Assembly: GCA_025928545.1 (NCBI GenBank)
Contig: JAICJH010000009.1
Location: forward strand, 1-64,000
Length of the DNA: 64,000 nucleotides
Direction: 5' to 3'
Source: Bryobacteraceae bacterium
GTDB taxonomy: Bacteria; Acidobacteriota; Terriglobia; Bryobacterales; Bryobacteraceae
In this document: positions 23,960-32,082 of the stretch, piece by piece
Numbering within the stretch: the first letter of the stretch is position 1
How the letters are laid out: every line of letters begins with the position of its first letter
Notes under the pieces: generated by a model
Databases searched by the model: none
What the model was told of the DNA's origin: nothing
Seen by the model: only the letters and a program-made list of their open reading frames with translations
Position numbers and translations under genes: made by a program

Positions 23960-24348
23960 TCCCGCCACGGCGCCCAATACCAGGTTTCCCATCCGTCCCG
24001 GACGCCCTTGTAATCCTGCTCCGGAACATCGAGGTGGATCAGGTCGATCCGGCCTTGCCTGCCTTTGTCGACGAAAGACAGAATCAGGGTGGAATCGGGA
24101 TCGGTGCTGTGGAAGTTACTCGACCGCCAGGACTGAACGATCAGGCGCGGCGCGACCACGGATAAAGTACTGCCGCTTAGCTCACCGCCGAAGGCACTGA
24201 ACGGGCTGTTCGGTTTTGCGCTGATTTTCACGGGCGCCCCTATTGCCTTAGCGTGCAGTGCCGGATCCATGTAGATGTTGTAGAGTTCTTCAGCGCTGGC
24301 GGCCAAAACCACCGACTGCGCGATCACGCTTCTCTTTGTCTTCGCCAC
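23941..24348 (-). CDS. SRPBCC / AHSA1-type START-like domain protein
   Basis: A 135-residue single-domain protein of the Aha1 C-terminal/SRPBCC fold: SVVLAASAEELYNIYMDPALHAKAIG at the N-terminus, FSAFGGELSGSTLSVVAPRLIVQSWRSSNF in the middle, and the closing helix GWETWYWAPWREYLAS. These proteins bind hydrophobic ligands or partner proteins; the ligand is unknown. GTG 24348 is supported by a very strong GGAGGTG 7 bases upstream. Divergent from thiE. Confidence 0.88.
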   Translation of the reverse strand: MAKTKRSVIAQSVVLAASAEELYNIYMDPALHAKAIGAPVKISAKPNSPFSAFGGELSGSTLSVVAPRLIVQSWRSSNFHSTDPDSTLILSFVDKGRQGRIDLIHLDVPEQDYKGVRDGWETWYWAPWREYLASR

Positions 24349-24394
24349 AATTGCCCACCTCCGGCGTCAGTATGGCATGCGGGTACATTAGTCA

Positions 24395-25039
24395 TTGGCG
24401 CAATTCACGCTTCCTCCCGTATATCCGATTCTGGACACCGGCACTCTCGACCGGCGAGGTCTCGACTGGACCATCGCAACCGAAGCATTCATTGAAGGCG
24501 GCGCGCGAATTCTGCAGATTCGCCATAAGACCTACTGGTCGCGCGAGACGTTTGCCAAAGCCGAAGAAATTGCCGCGCTGTGCCACTCCGCCGGCACTCT
24601 GTTTGTCGTAAACGACCGGGCGGATTATGCCGCTGCGCTGGGCGCGGCCCTGCATCTAGGACAGGAGGATCTGACGCCTGCCGATGCGCGGCGGGTAGTC
24701 GGCCCCTCGGCGATCGTCGGATACTCAACACATAATCCGGCACAGATGACCGCGGCGGCCCTGGAGCCAGCGGACTACCTCGCCTTCGGGCCGATGTTCG
24801 CTACCGTCTCCAAAGAGCGCCCCGACCCCACAGTGGGTATCGCCGGACTGCAAGCCATCCGAGCCCTGACTTCAAAGCCGCTTGTTGCTATTGGCGGCAT
24901 TACAAGAGACAATGCACTCACTTGCCGGAATGCGGGAGCCGATTCGGTGGCTATCATCGCCGATCTTTATCCGGAGCCGTGCACGAAAATAACGCTGCGA
25001 GATCGGATGAGGGAATGGCAAAGGCTGCTGGGTTCGTAA
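24395..25039 (+). CDS. thiE: Thiamine phosphate synthase
   Basis: A 214-residue TIM barrel joining HMP-PP and thiazole phosphate to thiamine phosphate. ARILQIRHK (diphosphate-binding Lys/Arg), LFVVNDRADYA (Mg-binding Asp), LHLGQEDL, VGYSTHNP, YLAFGPMFATVSK and LVAIGGITRDNA follow the family order. The start is TTG 24395: an in-frame stop lies just upstream (24389) and no ATG/GTG precedes the conserved PPVYPILD. A TenI-like paralogue cannot be fully excluded, but the active-site motifs fit ThiE. It overlaps the next permease gene by 25 bp. Confidence 0.88.
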   Translation: MAQFTLPPVYPILDTGTLDRRGLDWTIATEAFIEGGARILQIRHKTYWSRETFAKAEEIAALCHSAGTLFVVNDRADYAAALGAALHLGQEDLTPADARRVVGPSAIVGYSTHNPAQMTAAALEPADYLAFGPMFATVSKERPDPTVGIAGLQAIRALTSKPLVAIGGITRDNALTCRNAGADSVAIIADLYPEPCTKITLRDRMREWQRLLGS

Positions 25040-26400
25040 AAGGTCTGGGACTGATGGACGCCACCACTTTGGTGATGGGGTCCATGATCGGCTCCGGGAT
25101 TTTCATTGTGAGCGCCGACGTGGCGCGCCAGGTACAATCGCCGGGCCTGCTGATTGTCTGCTGGCTGCTGGGCGCGTTGCTTACCATCGTGGCGGCGCTG
25201 AGCTACGGGGAACTGGCGGCGGCGATGCCACAGGCGGGGGGCCAATACGTTTACCTGCGCGAAGCCTTCGGACGCTTGTGGGGATTCCTGTTCGGGTGGA
25301 CGACTTTTGTCGTGATCCAGACGGGCACCATTGCGGCCGTGGCCGTGGCGTTTGCGAAGTATACCGGTGTGTTTGTGCCCTCGATATCCGCCGGGAATTA
25401 TCTGGTGGGTTCGGGCAAACTCGGCTTGACCACGCAGCAACTTCTGGCAATCGCCATTATTCTGCTGCTGACCTTTGTCAATACGCGCGGGATTCGAACC
25501 GGAGCGGTGGTGCAGAACGTGTTTACCGTGGCCAAAGTTATTTCGCTGGCGGGACTGGCCGGACTTGGTTTTCTGCTGGGCCGCAACCCGGCCGCCATGG
25601 CTGCCAACTTTCACGATTTCTGGCGCGGCGCGTCGTGGAGCTGGAGTGCGGTTGCGTTGGTGGGGACCGCGATGGTGGGTCCGCTTTTCTCATCGGACGC
25701 GTGGAACAACGTCACGTTCACGGCGGGGGAGGTGCGCAATCCGAAGCGGGATCTGCCGCTTTCACTGGGCATGGGAGTCGGGGTTGTCTCCGCGCTCTAT
25801 CTGGCATGCAATTTTGTATACCTCTCGGTGCTGACGCTGCCGCAGATACAGACCGCGCCGGAGGATCGGGTGGCAACGGCGGTGGTGGCCGTGATGTTCG
25901 GTCCCGTGGCGACGAAGATCATGGCAGCCGCCATTATGATCTCGACTTTCGGCTGCGTGAACGGGCTGATTCTATCGGGTGCGCGGGTGTATTACACGAT
26001 GGCGAACGACAATCTGTTCTTCCGCCGCGCGGGCGAACTGAATGCCGAAACCCACGCACCGGATTTTGCTCTCTACATTCAGTGCGGGTGGACCATTCTG
26101 CTGGCCCTGAGCGGTCAGTACGGCGACCTGCTGGATTATGTTATCTTTGCAGTTCTGCTGTTCTATATCCTGACCATCGGCGGATTATTCCGGCTCCGCC
26201 GAACGCGACCGGATATGGAGCGGCCCTACCGAGCCGTAGGCTACCCCGTGCTGCCCGCCCTCTACATTGTTGTTGCGGGCGTCATTGAAATTTTGCTTTT
26301 ATGGAACAAGCCCGCGTTCACTGTGCGCGGCTTGATTCTGGTTCTGCTGGGGGTGCCGGTTTATTTCCTCTGGCGGCGGAAAGAAGGTCAAACGGGATGA
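25015..26400 (+). CDS. APC superfamily amino-acid permease
   Basis: A 461-residue membrane protein with about 12 hydrophobic segments. The APC hallmark GLGLMDATTLVMGSMIGSGIFIV lies in the first segment; ALSYGELAAAMPQAGGQYVYLREAFG and SDAWNNVTFTAGEVRNPKRDLPLSL are further family motifs. Substrate is probably an amino acid; specificity is not readable. ATG 25015 has GAGG close upstream; ATG 25054 is an alternative. Coupled to the following permease by an ATGA overlap. Confidence 0.9.
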   Translation: MAKAAGFVKGLGLMDATTLVMGSMIGSGIFIVSADVARQVQSPGLLIVCWLLGALLTIVAALSYGELAAAMPQAGGQYVYLREAFGRLWGFLFGWTTFVVIQTGTIAAVAVAFAKYTGVFVPSISAGNYLVGSGKLGLTTQQLLAIAIILLLTFVNTRGIRTGAVVQNVFTVAKVISLAGLAGLGFLLGRNPAAMAANFHDFWRGASWSWSAVALVGTAMVGPLFSSDAWNNVTFTAGEVRNPKRDLPLSLGMGVGVVSALYLACNFVYLSVLTLPQIQTAPEDRVATAVVAVMFGPVATKIMAAAIMISTFGCVNGLILSGARVYYTMANDNLFFRRAGELNAETHAPDFALYIQCGWTILLALSGQYGDLLDYVIFAVLLFYILTIGGLFRLRRTRPDMERPYRAVGYPVLPALYIVVAGVIEILLLWNKPAFTVRGLILVLLGVPVYFLWRRKEGQTG

Positions 26401-27875
26401 ATCTTTTTGCGGTCAAGCCGCTGTCACGGATATTTGCGGAGAGCGAGAGCGGAGAGCATAAGCTGAAGCGCACGCTGGGGGCGTGGGCACTCATTGCGCT
26501 CGGAATAGGAGGCGTGATCGGGGCGGGTATTTTTGTGCGGACCGCGGCCGCGATCGCGGAGCGCGCCGGCCCGTCGGTGACTCTCGCGTTTCTGGTTGCC
26601 GGCATCGGTTGCGCGTTCGCCGGACTCTGCTATGCGGAATTCGCTTCCATGATTCCGGTGGCGGGCAGCGCGTATACGTATTCCTACGCGACCATGGGCG
26701 AACTGGTGGCGTGGATCATCGGGTGGGATCTTGTAATCGAATATGCGGTGGGCGCGGCAACGGTCGCAATCGCCTGGAGCGAATACTTCAATAAAGTGCT
26801 GGAACTGGTAGGACTTCACGTTCCATACCAGTGGTGTCATTCGCCGCTCGAAACGATGGGTCCGGGAGGCGCGCACGGAATCATGAATATCCCGGCGGTG
26901 GTGATTCTGTTCCTGACGTCTCTGCTGCTGATCCGGGGAATTCACGAATCGGCAACCGTGAACAACCTCATCGTGATCATGAAGGTGGCAATCGTAATCG
27001 CGGTCATTATCGTCGGATGGAATTTCATGAATCCGGTCAATCATACGCCGTACATTCCGGAACCGACCACCTATACGACGCCGGAAGGTATCACGCACGA
27101 CTTCGGCGGAATCATGGGTATTCTGGGCGCCGCCGGCGTGGTCTTCTTCGCATTCATCGGATTTGACGCTGTTTCAACCGCCGCACAGGAAACCATCAAT
27201 CCGAAGCGCGACATGCCCATCGGTATTCTCGGCTCGCTGGTTTTCTGCACGGTGCTGTATGTGCTGTTTTCGCATGTCCTGAGCGGCGTGGCTACGGTGC
27301 AGGATTTCCGCACGGCGGGAAAGGAAGCCTCAGTCGCGTTCGCCATCACCAAATACATGACCGGCTATGCGTGGCTGGCGAAATTTGTCTCAGTCGCGAT
27401 TCTGGGCGGCTTCACATCGGTGATTCTCGTGATGCTGCTGGGCCAGTCGCGCGTTTTCTATTCGATGAGCTGCGACGGTCTGGTGCCCCCGATGTTTTCC
27501 GAGATCCATCCGAAATACCGGACACCGTGGAAGAACAACGTCTTGTTTTTCGTTTTCACCGCACTCTTTGGCGGATTCCTGCCGGAGGATATCGTGGGTG
27601 AAATGACGAGCATCGGGACACTGTTCGCATTCATTCTGGTTTGCATCGGCGTATGGATCATGCGCGTACGGCGGCCGGAGATTGAGCGTGGATTCCGGGT
27701 GCCTGCGCTGCCGGTGGTTGCGACGCTCGGAGTCGTCGTCTGCGGCGCCATGATCTACGGTCTGGGAAGGACCAATTGGGAACGCCTGATCGTATGGATG
27801 GCGATCGGACTTGTGATCTATTTCACTTACAGCCGCAAGCGAAGCAAACTGAGGCTTAGTGGTGAGGCAGAATAG
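26397..27875 (+). CDS. APC family permease, cationic amino-acid transporter type
   Basis: A 492-residue membrane protein with 12 or more hydrophobic segments. LGAWALIALGIGGVIGAGIFVRTAAAI is the APC/CAT signature, followed by CYAEFASMIPVAGSAYTYSYATMGE and FIGFDAVSTAAQETINPKRDMPIGI. It resembles the CAT/YfnA group. ATG 26397 overlaps the stop of the preceding permease (ATGA) with AAGG upstream. Two different APC permeases in one operon suggest coordinated amino-acid uptake or exchange. Confidence 0.92.
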   Translation: MNLFAVKPLSRIFAESESGEHKLKRTLGAWALIALGIGGVIGAGIFVRTAAAIAERAGPSVTLAFLVAGIGCAFAGLCYAEFASMIPVAGSAYTYSYATMGELVAWIIGWDLVIEYAVGAATVAIAWSEYFNKVLELVGLHVPYQWCHSPLETMGPGGAHGIMNIPAVVILFLTSLLLIRGIHESATVNNLIVIMKVAIVIAVIIVGWNFMNPVNHTPYIPEPTTYTTPEGITHDFGGIMGILGAAGVVFFAFIGFDAVSTAAQETINPKRDMPIGILGSLVFCTVLYVLFSHVLSGVATVQDFRTAGKEASVAFAITKYMTGYAWLAKFVSVAILGGFTSVILVMLLGQSRVFYSMSCDGLVPPMFSEIHPKYRTPWKNNVLFFVFTALFGGFLPEDIVGEMTSIGTLFAFILVCIGVWIMRVRRPEIERGFRVPALPVVATLGVVVCGAMIYGLGRTNWERLIVWMAIGLVIYFTYSRKRSKLRLSGEAE

Positions 27876-27880
27876 AATTC

Positions 27881-28798
27881 GTGGACAAGAATCTATCAAA
27901 CCAGGTCATCACAAAGACAGAACTTCCGGGCATTGAGCTGATCGCCCGCGGCAAAGTGCGGGATGTCTATGGCATCTCGGATAAGATGCTGGGCGATCCG
28001 TTGCTGTTTATTGCAACGGACCGCATTTCCGCATTCGACTGCATTCTTCCTCAAGGCATACCAGGCAAGGGGCGCGTCCTGACGCAGATGTCCCTGTTCT
28101 GGTTCGACCTGCTGAAGGATTTGGTGCCGAACCATCTGATCACGGCCGACGTGAACGAATACCCAGCCCCGCTGCACGCGTATCGCGACCAGCTGGAAGG
28201 CCGTTCCATGCTGGTGAAGCGGTGCCGGATGGAGCCGGTTGAGTGCGTGGCGCGAGGCTATGTAGTGGGGTCGGGCTGGAAGGATTACAAAGCCACGGGG
28301 GCGATTTGCGGTATTCCCCTGCCCGCGGGCCTGAAAGAATGCGCCCAGTTGCCGGAGCCGATCTATACGCCGGCATCGAAGGCCGAGACCGGCCACGATG
28401 AAAATATTTCTTACGAAGCGACCGTGAAAACAGTAGGTGCGGAGACGGCGGCACTGCTTCGGGATCTGACGCTCAAAATTTACAGCAAGGCTTCCGCTCA
28501 CGCCGCGACGCGCGGCATCATTCTGGCCGATACGAAGTTCGAATTCGGCTGGCACGACGGCAAGCTGCTGCTGGCGGACGAAGTACTGACGCCGGATTCC
28601 TCGCGCTACTGGCCGCGCGACGGCTATGCGCCGGGCGGGGCGCAGCCTTCCTTCGACAAACAATTTGTGCGGGATTATCTGGAGACGCTCGACTGGAACA
28701 AACAGCCACCGGCACCGCCGCTGCCGGACAACGTGATTCAGAAGACGTCTGAAAAATATCACGAAGCTTACAAGCGGATAACGGGCCGGGATCTCTGA
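27881..28798 (+). CDS. purC: SAICAR synthase (phosphoribosylaminoimidazole-succinocarboxamide synthase)
   Basis: A 305-residue ATP-dependent ligase of purine synthesis (CAIR + aspartate to SAICAR). It is the longer, yeast-like form. Visible are IARGKVRDVYGI, LLFIATDRISAFDCILPQGIPGKG, the signature VECVARGYVVGSGWKDYKATG, and LLLADEVLTPDSSRYWP. The start is GTG 27881, five bases after the permease stop. It may be co-transcribed with the permeases and cvpA. Confidence 0.96.
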   Translation: MDKNLSNQVITKTELPGIELIARGKVRDVYGISDKMLGDPLLFIATDRISAFDCILPQGIPGKGRVLTQMSLFWFDLLKDLVPNHLITADVNEYPAPLHAYRDQLEGRSMLVKRCRMEPVECVARGYVVGSGWKDYKATGAICGIPLPAGLKECAQLPEPIYTPASKAETGHDENISYEATVKTVGAETAALLRDLTLKIYSKASAHAATRGIILADTKFEFGWHDGKLLLADEVLTPDSSRYWPRDGYAPGGAQPSFDKQFVRDYLETLDWNKQPPAPPLPDNVIQKTSEKYHEAYKRITGRDL

Positions 28799-28814
28799 AC
28801 GATCCCGTGACAGG

Positions 28815-29375
28815 ATGAACTGGCTTGATTATGTTCTGATGGCCATTCTCGGATTCTCCGTGATCCAGAGTTTCCGCCGCGGTTTTGTGCGCGAGGTCAT
28901 CAGCCTCATCGCGGCGGTCGCGGCCCTGGTGCTGGGCATGTGGTTCTACAGCGAGGCCGCGGCGTTTCTCCGAAACTGGATTAGTTCCGCGCGCGCCGCG
29001 AATTTTGTGGGTTTTTTGCTGGTGGTGCTGGCCGTACTGATCGCCGGCGCCATTATCGGATCGGTAGTGAGACGGTTCGTGAAGGCGATCGGACTTTCGT
29101 TTTTCGACCGCCTTCTGGGAGCCGGATTCGGACTTGTGAGAGGAGCGCTGATCGCTATCGCTCTGTTGATCGCATACATGGCATTCGGGCCGAATTCAGG
29201 CCCTAAGACTGCACCTGACGCAGTGGTACACTCGCAGATTGCGCCCTTGCTGCTGAAGGTTTCGAGCATCTTCGTGGATGCCGCTCCGCCGGAATTAAAA
29301 CGGAGCTTCCGCGAGGTGTACGATGAAGCGCGGAAAGAAATCCAGACCCGGGGAAGAAATGAAAGAAAGTTTTGA
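28815..29375 (+). CDS. cvpA: CvpA family membrane protein
   Basis: A 186-residue inner-membrane protein with four hydrophobic segments: NWLDYVLMAILGFSVIQSFRRGFVREVISL at the N-terminus, a central pair, and FDRLLGAGFGLVRGALIAIALLIAY. This matches the CvpA family, required for colicin V production in E. coli and of uncertain general role (envelope homeostasis). Its position next to a purine gene parallels the purF link seen elsewhere. The C-terminal 40 residues are cytoplasmic and charged. Confidence 0.92.
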   Translation: MNWLDYVLMAILGFSVIQSFRRGFVREVISLIAAVAALVLGMWFYSEAAAFLRNWISSARAANFVGFLLVVLAVLIAGAIIGSVVRRFVKAIGLSFFDRLLGAGFGLVRGALIAIALLIAYMAFGPNSGPKTAPDAVVHSQIAPLLLKVSSIFVDAAPPELKRSFREVYDEARKEIQTRGRNERKF

Positions 29376-29643
29376 TGCACTGATCGATCATCTGGTGGGC
29401 GGTGGCTTTTTCATGGAAGAGGCTGTCGAAATCCTTGAGAAAGGGATGATTGCCCGCGCGCTGGCCCGGACCAGCCAGAATCAGTCGGAAGCCAGCAAAA
29501 TACTCGGGATCCACCGCAATACGCTGCAACGCAAGATGACGCAGTATCAGATCGACGGCAAACATCCGCGCCGCAAGCCTGTGACGAAGGCCAGGGCCGC
29601 GGGCCGGAAGCCGCAGGCGCGGCGGGTTCGCAAGGCGTCGTAA
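29359..29643 (+). CDS. Fis-type helix-turn-helix protein
   Basis: A small basic protein of about 94 residues. LVGGGFFMEEAVEILEKGMIARALARTSQNQSEASKILGIHRNTLQRKM is the Fis/NtrC C-terminal DNA-binding domain, as in free-standing HTH_8 proteins. The rest is a Lys/Arg/Ala-rich tail (RRKPVTKARAAGRKP). ATG 29359 has GGGGA 4 bases upstream; ATG 29323 is an alternative with a deeper overlap with cvpA. Probably a nucleoid-associated or local regulator. Confidence 0.85.
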   Translation: MKESFDALIDHLVGGGFFMEEAVEILEKGMIARALARTSQNQSEASKILGIHRNTLQRKMTQYQIDGKHPRRKPVTKARAAGRKPQARRVRKAS

Positions 29644-29646
29644 CCG

Positions 29647-30312
29647 GTGTCTTCTCCCTCGGCATCTTCACTTCTGATTTTCGATCTGGACGGAACCCTG
29701 ATCGATTCGCGGCTGGATCTGGCCAATGCGGTCAATGCCACGCGCGCCGAAATGGGCAAGCCTCCGCTGGAACACTCAGTGGTTTATTCGTATGTCGGCA
29801 ACGGCGCACCCGTACTGATCCGTAAAGCCATGGGTGCCGAGGCGTCCGACACTGACGTGCAGCACGCGCTCGAATTCTTCCTGGCGTATTACCGGGATCA
29901 TGCAGTGGACGCGACAGTCCTTTATCCGGGAGTGCTGGAATCGCTGGAACAGCTTCATGCCGCGGGAATGCGGCTGGCCGTACTGACAAACAAGCCGGTG
30001 CGGATCAGCGAGGCCATCATGAACACGATGGGCCTGACGCCGATGCTGTTTCGCATTTACGGCGGCAACAGTTTCGAGCAGAAGAAACCGCATCCGATCG
30101 GGATCGATACGCTGCGGGCCGAAGCGGGCGTGACGCCCGAGAATACGTGGATGGTGGGCGACAGCATTGTAGATATGCAAACCGCGCGCAATGCCGGAGT
30201 GCTGGCCTGCGGGGTCACTTACGGTTTCCAGCCCGAGACTCTGGCGCAGTGTCCGCCGGATCTTCTGGTGGACCGTATGCAGGATTTCGCGGCGCGGATT
30301 CTCAGCCAGTAA
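29647..30312 (+). CDS. HAD hydrolase, phosphoglycolate phosphatase-like
   Basis: A 221-residue enzyme of the HAD superfamily, subfamily IA. Motif I FDLDGTLIDSRLDLANAVN with the two catalytic Asp, motif II VLTNKP, motif III Lys in QKKPHP and motif IV WMVGDSIVDMQTARNAG are all present, and the VGNGAPVLIRKA cap region fits Gph. It probably removes 2-phosphoglycolate. GTG 29647 starts four bases after the stop of the HTH gene. Its stop abuts the convergent ABC gene. Confidence 0.88.
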   Translation: MSSPSASSLLIFDLDGTLIDSRLDLANAVNATRAEMGKPPLEHSVVYSYVGNGAPVLIRKAMGAEASDTDVQHALEFFLAYYRDHAVDATVLYPGVLESLEQLHAAGMRLAVLTNKPVRISEAIMNTMGLTPMLFRIYGGNSFEQKKPHPIGIDTLRAEAGVTPENTWMVGDSIVDMQTARNAGVLACGVTYGFQPETLAQCPPDLLVDRMQDFAARILSQ

Positions 30313-31329
30313 TCAGTGCCAGGTGCGGTCGATTTCGCGGCCGAACCACCACGTGGACGCTGCCCATGCAGCGGCGCAGGGCAGCAAAATCAGCCGAGTC
30401 GAATAGACCACGGCAGCCCCGGCCATGATCATCGGTATGGTCTGTGTCAGGGCATCCCCGAAAGACGGACCTGTCTGAAATCTCCAGCGTAATTGTGGGC
30501 GTGGAGATTGGACCGAGGCCCGGTGTCCCGTGGCAAGGGCCACCAAAGCGGCACCCATGGCGCCGGGCAGCGACAAGGGCGCGGCGACCACGAGCGCTAT
30601 CACAAGATAGGCGACGTCCTTCGCCAGCAGGACTTGCCAGCCACGCAGCGGCATGAGACGATAGCGCGTCATTCCCGGCGCGCCATCGAGGCCGAAAAGA
30701 GTCAGGGCGCAGGTGGAGAGCGCAAGCATAGCAACGGCCGTGAGCGGCAGAAACGCGGCCGCGGGCAGCATTCCGGCTGCGCGCCAGAGCAGAGCGGCGA
30801 CCGATATTAGAGCGGCGCAACAGAAATCCAGAGTCGACAGCATTTCGCGCAGATTTTTCCGGATCAGTTGGTTCAGGGGTCGGGGAAAACGCGGCAAACG
30901 GCGCCAGCGAAATCCATTTCCTGAAGATTTGATCGCCGAACCAAGGAAACCCACAGCTACAACCGCGGCCGCCAGCGCAACCAGACCCAGCGAGGCACGC
31001 TTCCACAAGGCAAGGGCGAGGACGATCCACGTCATGGGATTCAGCAGAGGACTGACGAGACGCAGGATTCGGCGCTCACCTGCATCGAGTGGCCACATCC
31101 GAAGGCGTACGGGAGGAATGGCGCGGAGAGGGTCCGAACTCATCGGCAACAACACGATCGCGCCCATGACCAGAAGCAGGATGCCGGCCAGGGCGGGATC
31201 GAGCATGAACAAGGAAGCGACAGCCGTATAGTGCATATTGCTGCCGGTAAACGCAAATGTTTTGCGATTGCGCTTCGCCGCAACAGCGAGCCATCTGAGA
31301 ATCGCGCGCGGGCGCGCCAGGCTATTCAT
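30313..31329 (-). CDS. ABC transporter membrane protein (putative)
   Basis: A 338-residue membrane protein with about seven to eight hydrophobic segments and a cytoplasmic basic loop in the middle (RWRRLPRFPRPLNQLIRKNLREML). I recognise no named family. Its ATG at 31329 overlaps the stop of the ABC ATPase gene (ATGA), so it is almost certainly the membrane partner of that ATPase. The pair lies downstream of an exporter-type ABC protein on the same strand. Cargo unknown. Confidence 0.7.
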   Translation of the reverse strand: MNSLARPRAILRWLAVAAKRNRKTFAFTGSNMHYTAVASLFMLDPALAGILLLVMGAIVLLPMSSDPLRAIPPVRLRMWPLDAGERRILRLVSPLLNPMTWIVLALALWKRASLGLVALAAAVVAVGFLGSAIKSSGNGFRWRRLPRFPRPLNQLIRKNLREMLSTLDFCCAALISVAALLWRAAGMLPAAAFLPLTAVAMLALSTCALTLFGLDGAPGMTRYRLMPLRGWQVLLAKDVAYLVIALVVAAPLSLPGAMGAALVALATGHRASVQSPRPQLRWRFQTGPSFGDALTQTIPMIMAGAAVVYSTRLILLPCAAAWAASTWWFGREIDRTWH

Positions 31330-32066
31330 CTGGTCTGGCCGAGCCATTCCAGTTCGCCGGAGACAGGCGCTTCGGCGAGTTCGAAATACAGCTCTTCGAG
31401 GGGACGCGGCAGATCGGCCGCCGTGGAATTCAGGACACTTCGGCCGCTGCGAATGATTACGAACTGGTCCGCGATGCGCGCGGCCATGGGGAGAATGTGC
31501 GAGGTGAGCAGAACCGTGACACCGCGCGACGCCGCGTTTCTGAGGATATCCGCCATTACGCCGGAGGTCACAGGATCGACGGCTTCGAAAGGCTCATCGA
31601 GAAACAGCGCCTCCGGATTGGGGAGCAGCGCCATGGCGAACGCCGTCTTCTTCCGCATGCCGTGCGAGCAACTACGGGCAAAAGTGCGGCGGCCCGCTGT
31701 CAGGCCGAGAACGGTCAGTAGTCGAGTGATCCGCTCGCGGGTGGTGGCGGCATCCAGCCCATAAATATCGCCGGTCAGTTCCAGATGCTCTTCAACCGTG
31801 AGGTCGTCGAACAGCCCCAGACTTTCCGGCAGGACGCCGATTTTTCTTTTGACGGCGACCGGATTCACGGCGACGTTCGTGCCACACACAATCGCTTCGC
31901 CGGAGGTTGGCACCAACAGTCCTGTGAGCATGCCGACGGTGGTGGACTTGCCCGCGCCGTTCGGACCCAGCATCGCGCAGATGGTGCCGGTGGGAATTTC
32001 GAGCGATAAGGAATCGACGGCGGTGAACGCGCCGAATTTTCGGGTTAGATTGCAACAGGAGATCAT
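31326..32066 (-). CDS. ABC transporter ATP-binding protein
   Basis: A protein of about 246 residues of the CcmA/drug-exporter ATPase type. Walker A is MLGPNGAGKSTTVGML, Q-loop region IGVLPESLGLFDDLTV, Walker B ALFLDEPFEAVDP and the H-loop LLTSHI. The signature is CSHGMRKK rather than LSGGQ, a divergent form also seen in other acidobacterial ATPases. ATG 32066 is chosen; GTG 32093 in frame would overlap the exporter gene by 11 bp. Works with the membrane protein encoded directly downstream. Confidence 0.88.
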   Translation of the reverse strand: MISCCNLTRKFGAFTAVDSLSLEIPTGTICAMLGPNGAGKSTTVGMLTGLLVPTSGEAIVCGTNVAVNPVAVKRKIGVLPESLGLFDDLTVEEHLELTGDIYGLDAATTRERITRLLTVLGLTAGRRTFARSCSHGMRKKTAFAMALLPNPEALFLDEPFEAVDPVTSGVMADILRNAASRGVTVLLTSHILPMAARIADQFVIIRSGRSVLNSTAADLPRPLEELYFELAEAPVSGELEWLGQTR

Positions 32067-32082
32067 TCGAGAAGTTGAGTTC

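Noticed and set aside
25278..26288. 336-codon open frame within the first APC permease gene
   Set aside because: Same-strand shifted frame with Gly/Arg-rich translation; the permease frame has the membrane segments and family motifs.
31326..32066. CSHGM signature as sign of a dead ATPase
   Set aside because: Walker A, Walker B and H-loop are intact and such signature variants occur in working ABC ATPases.
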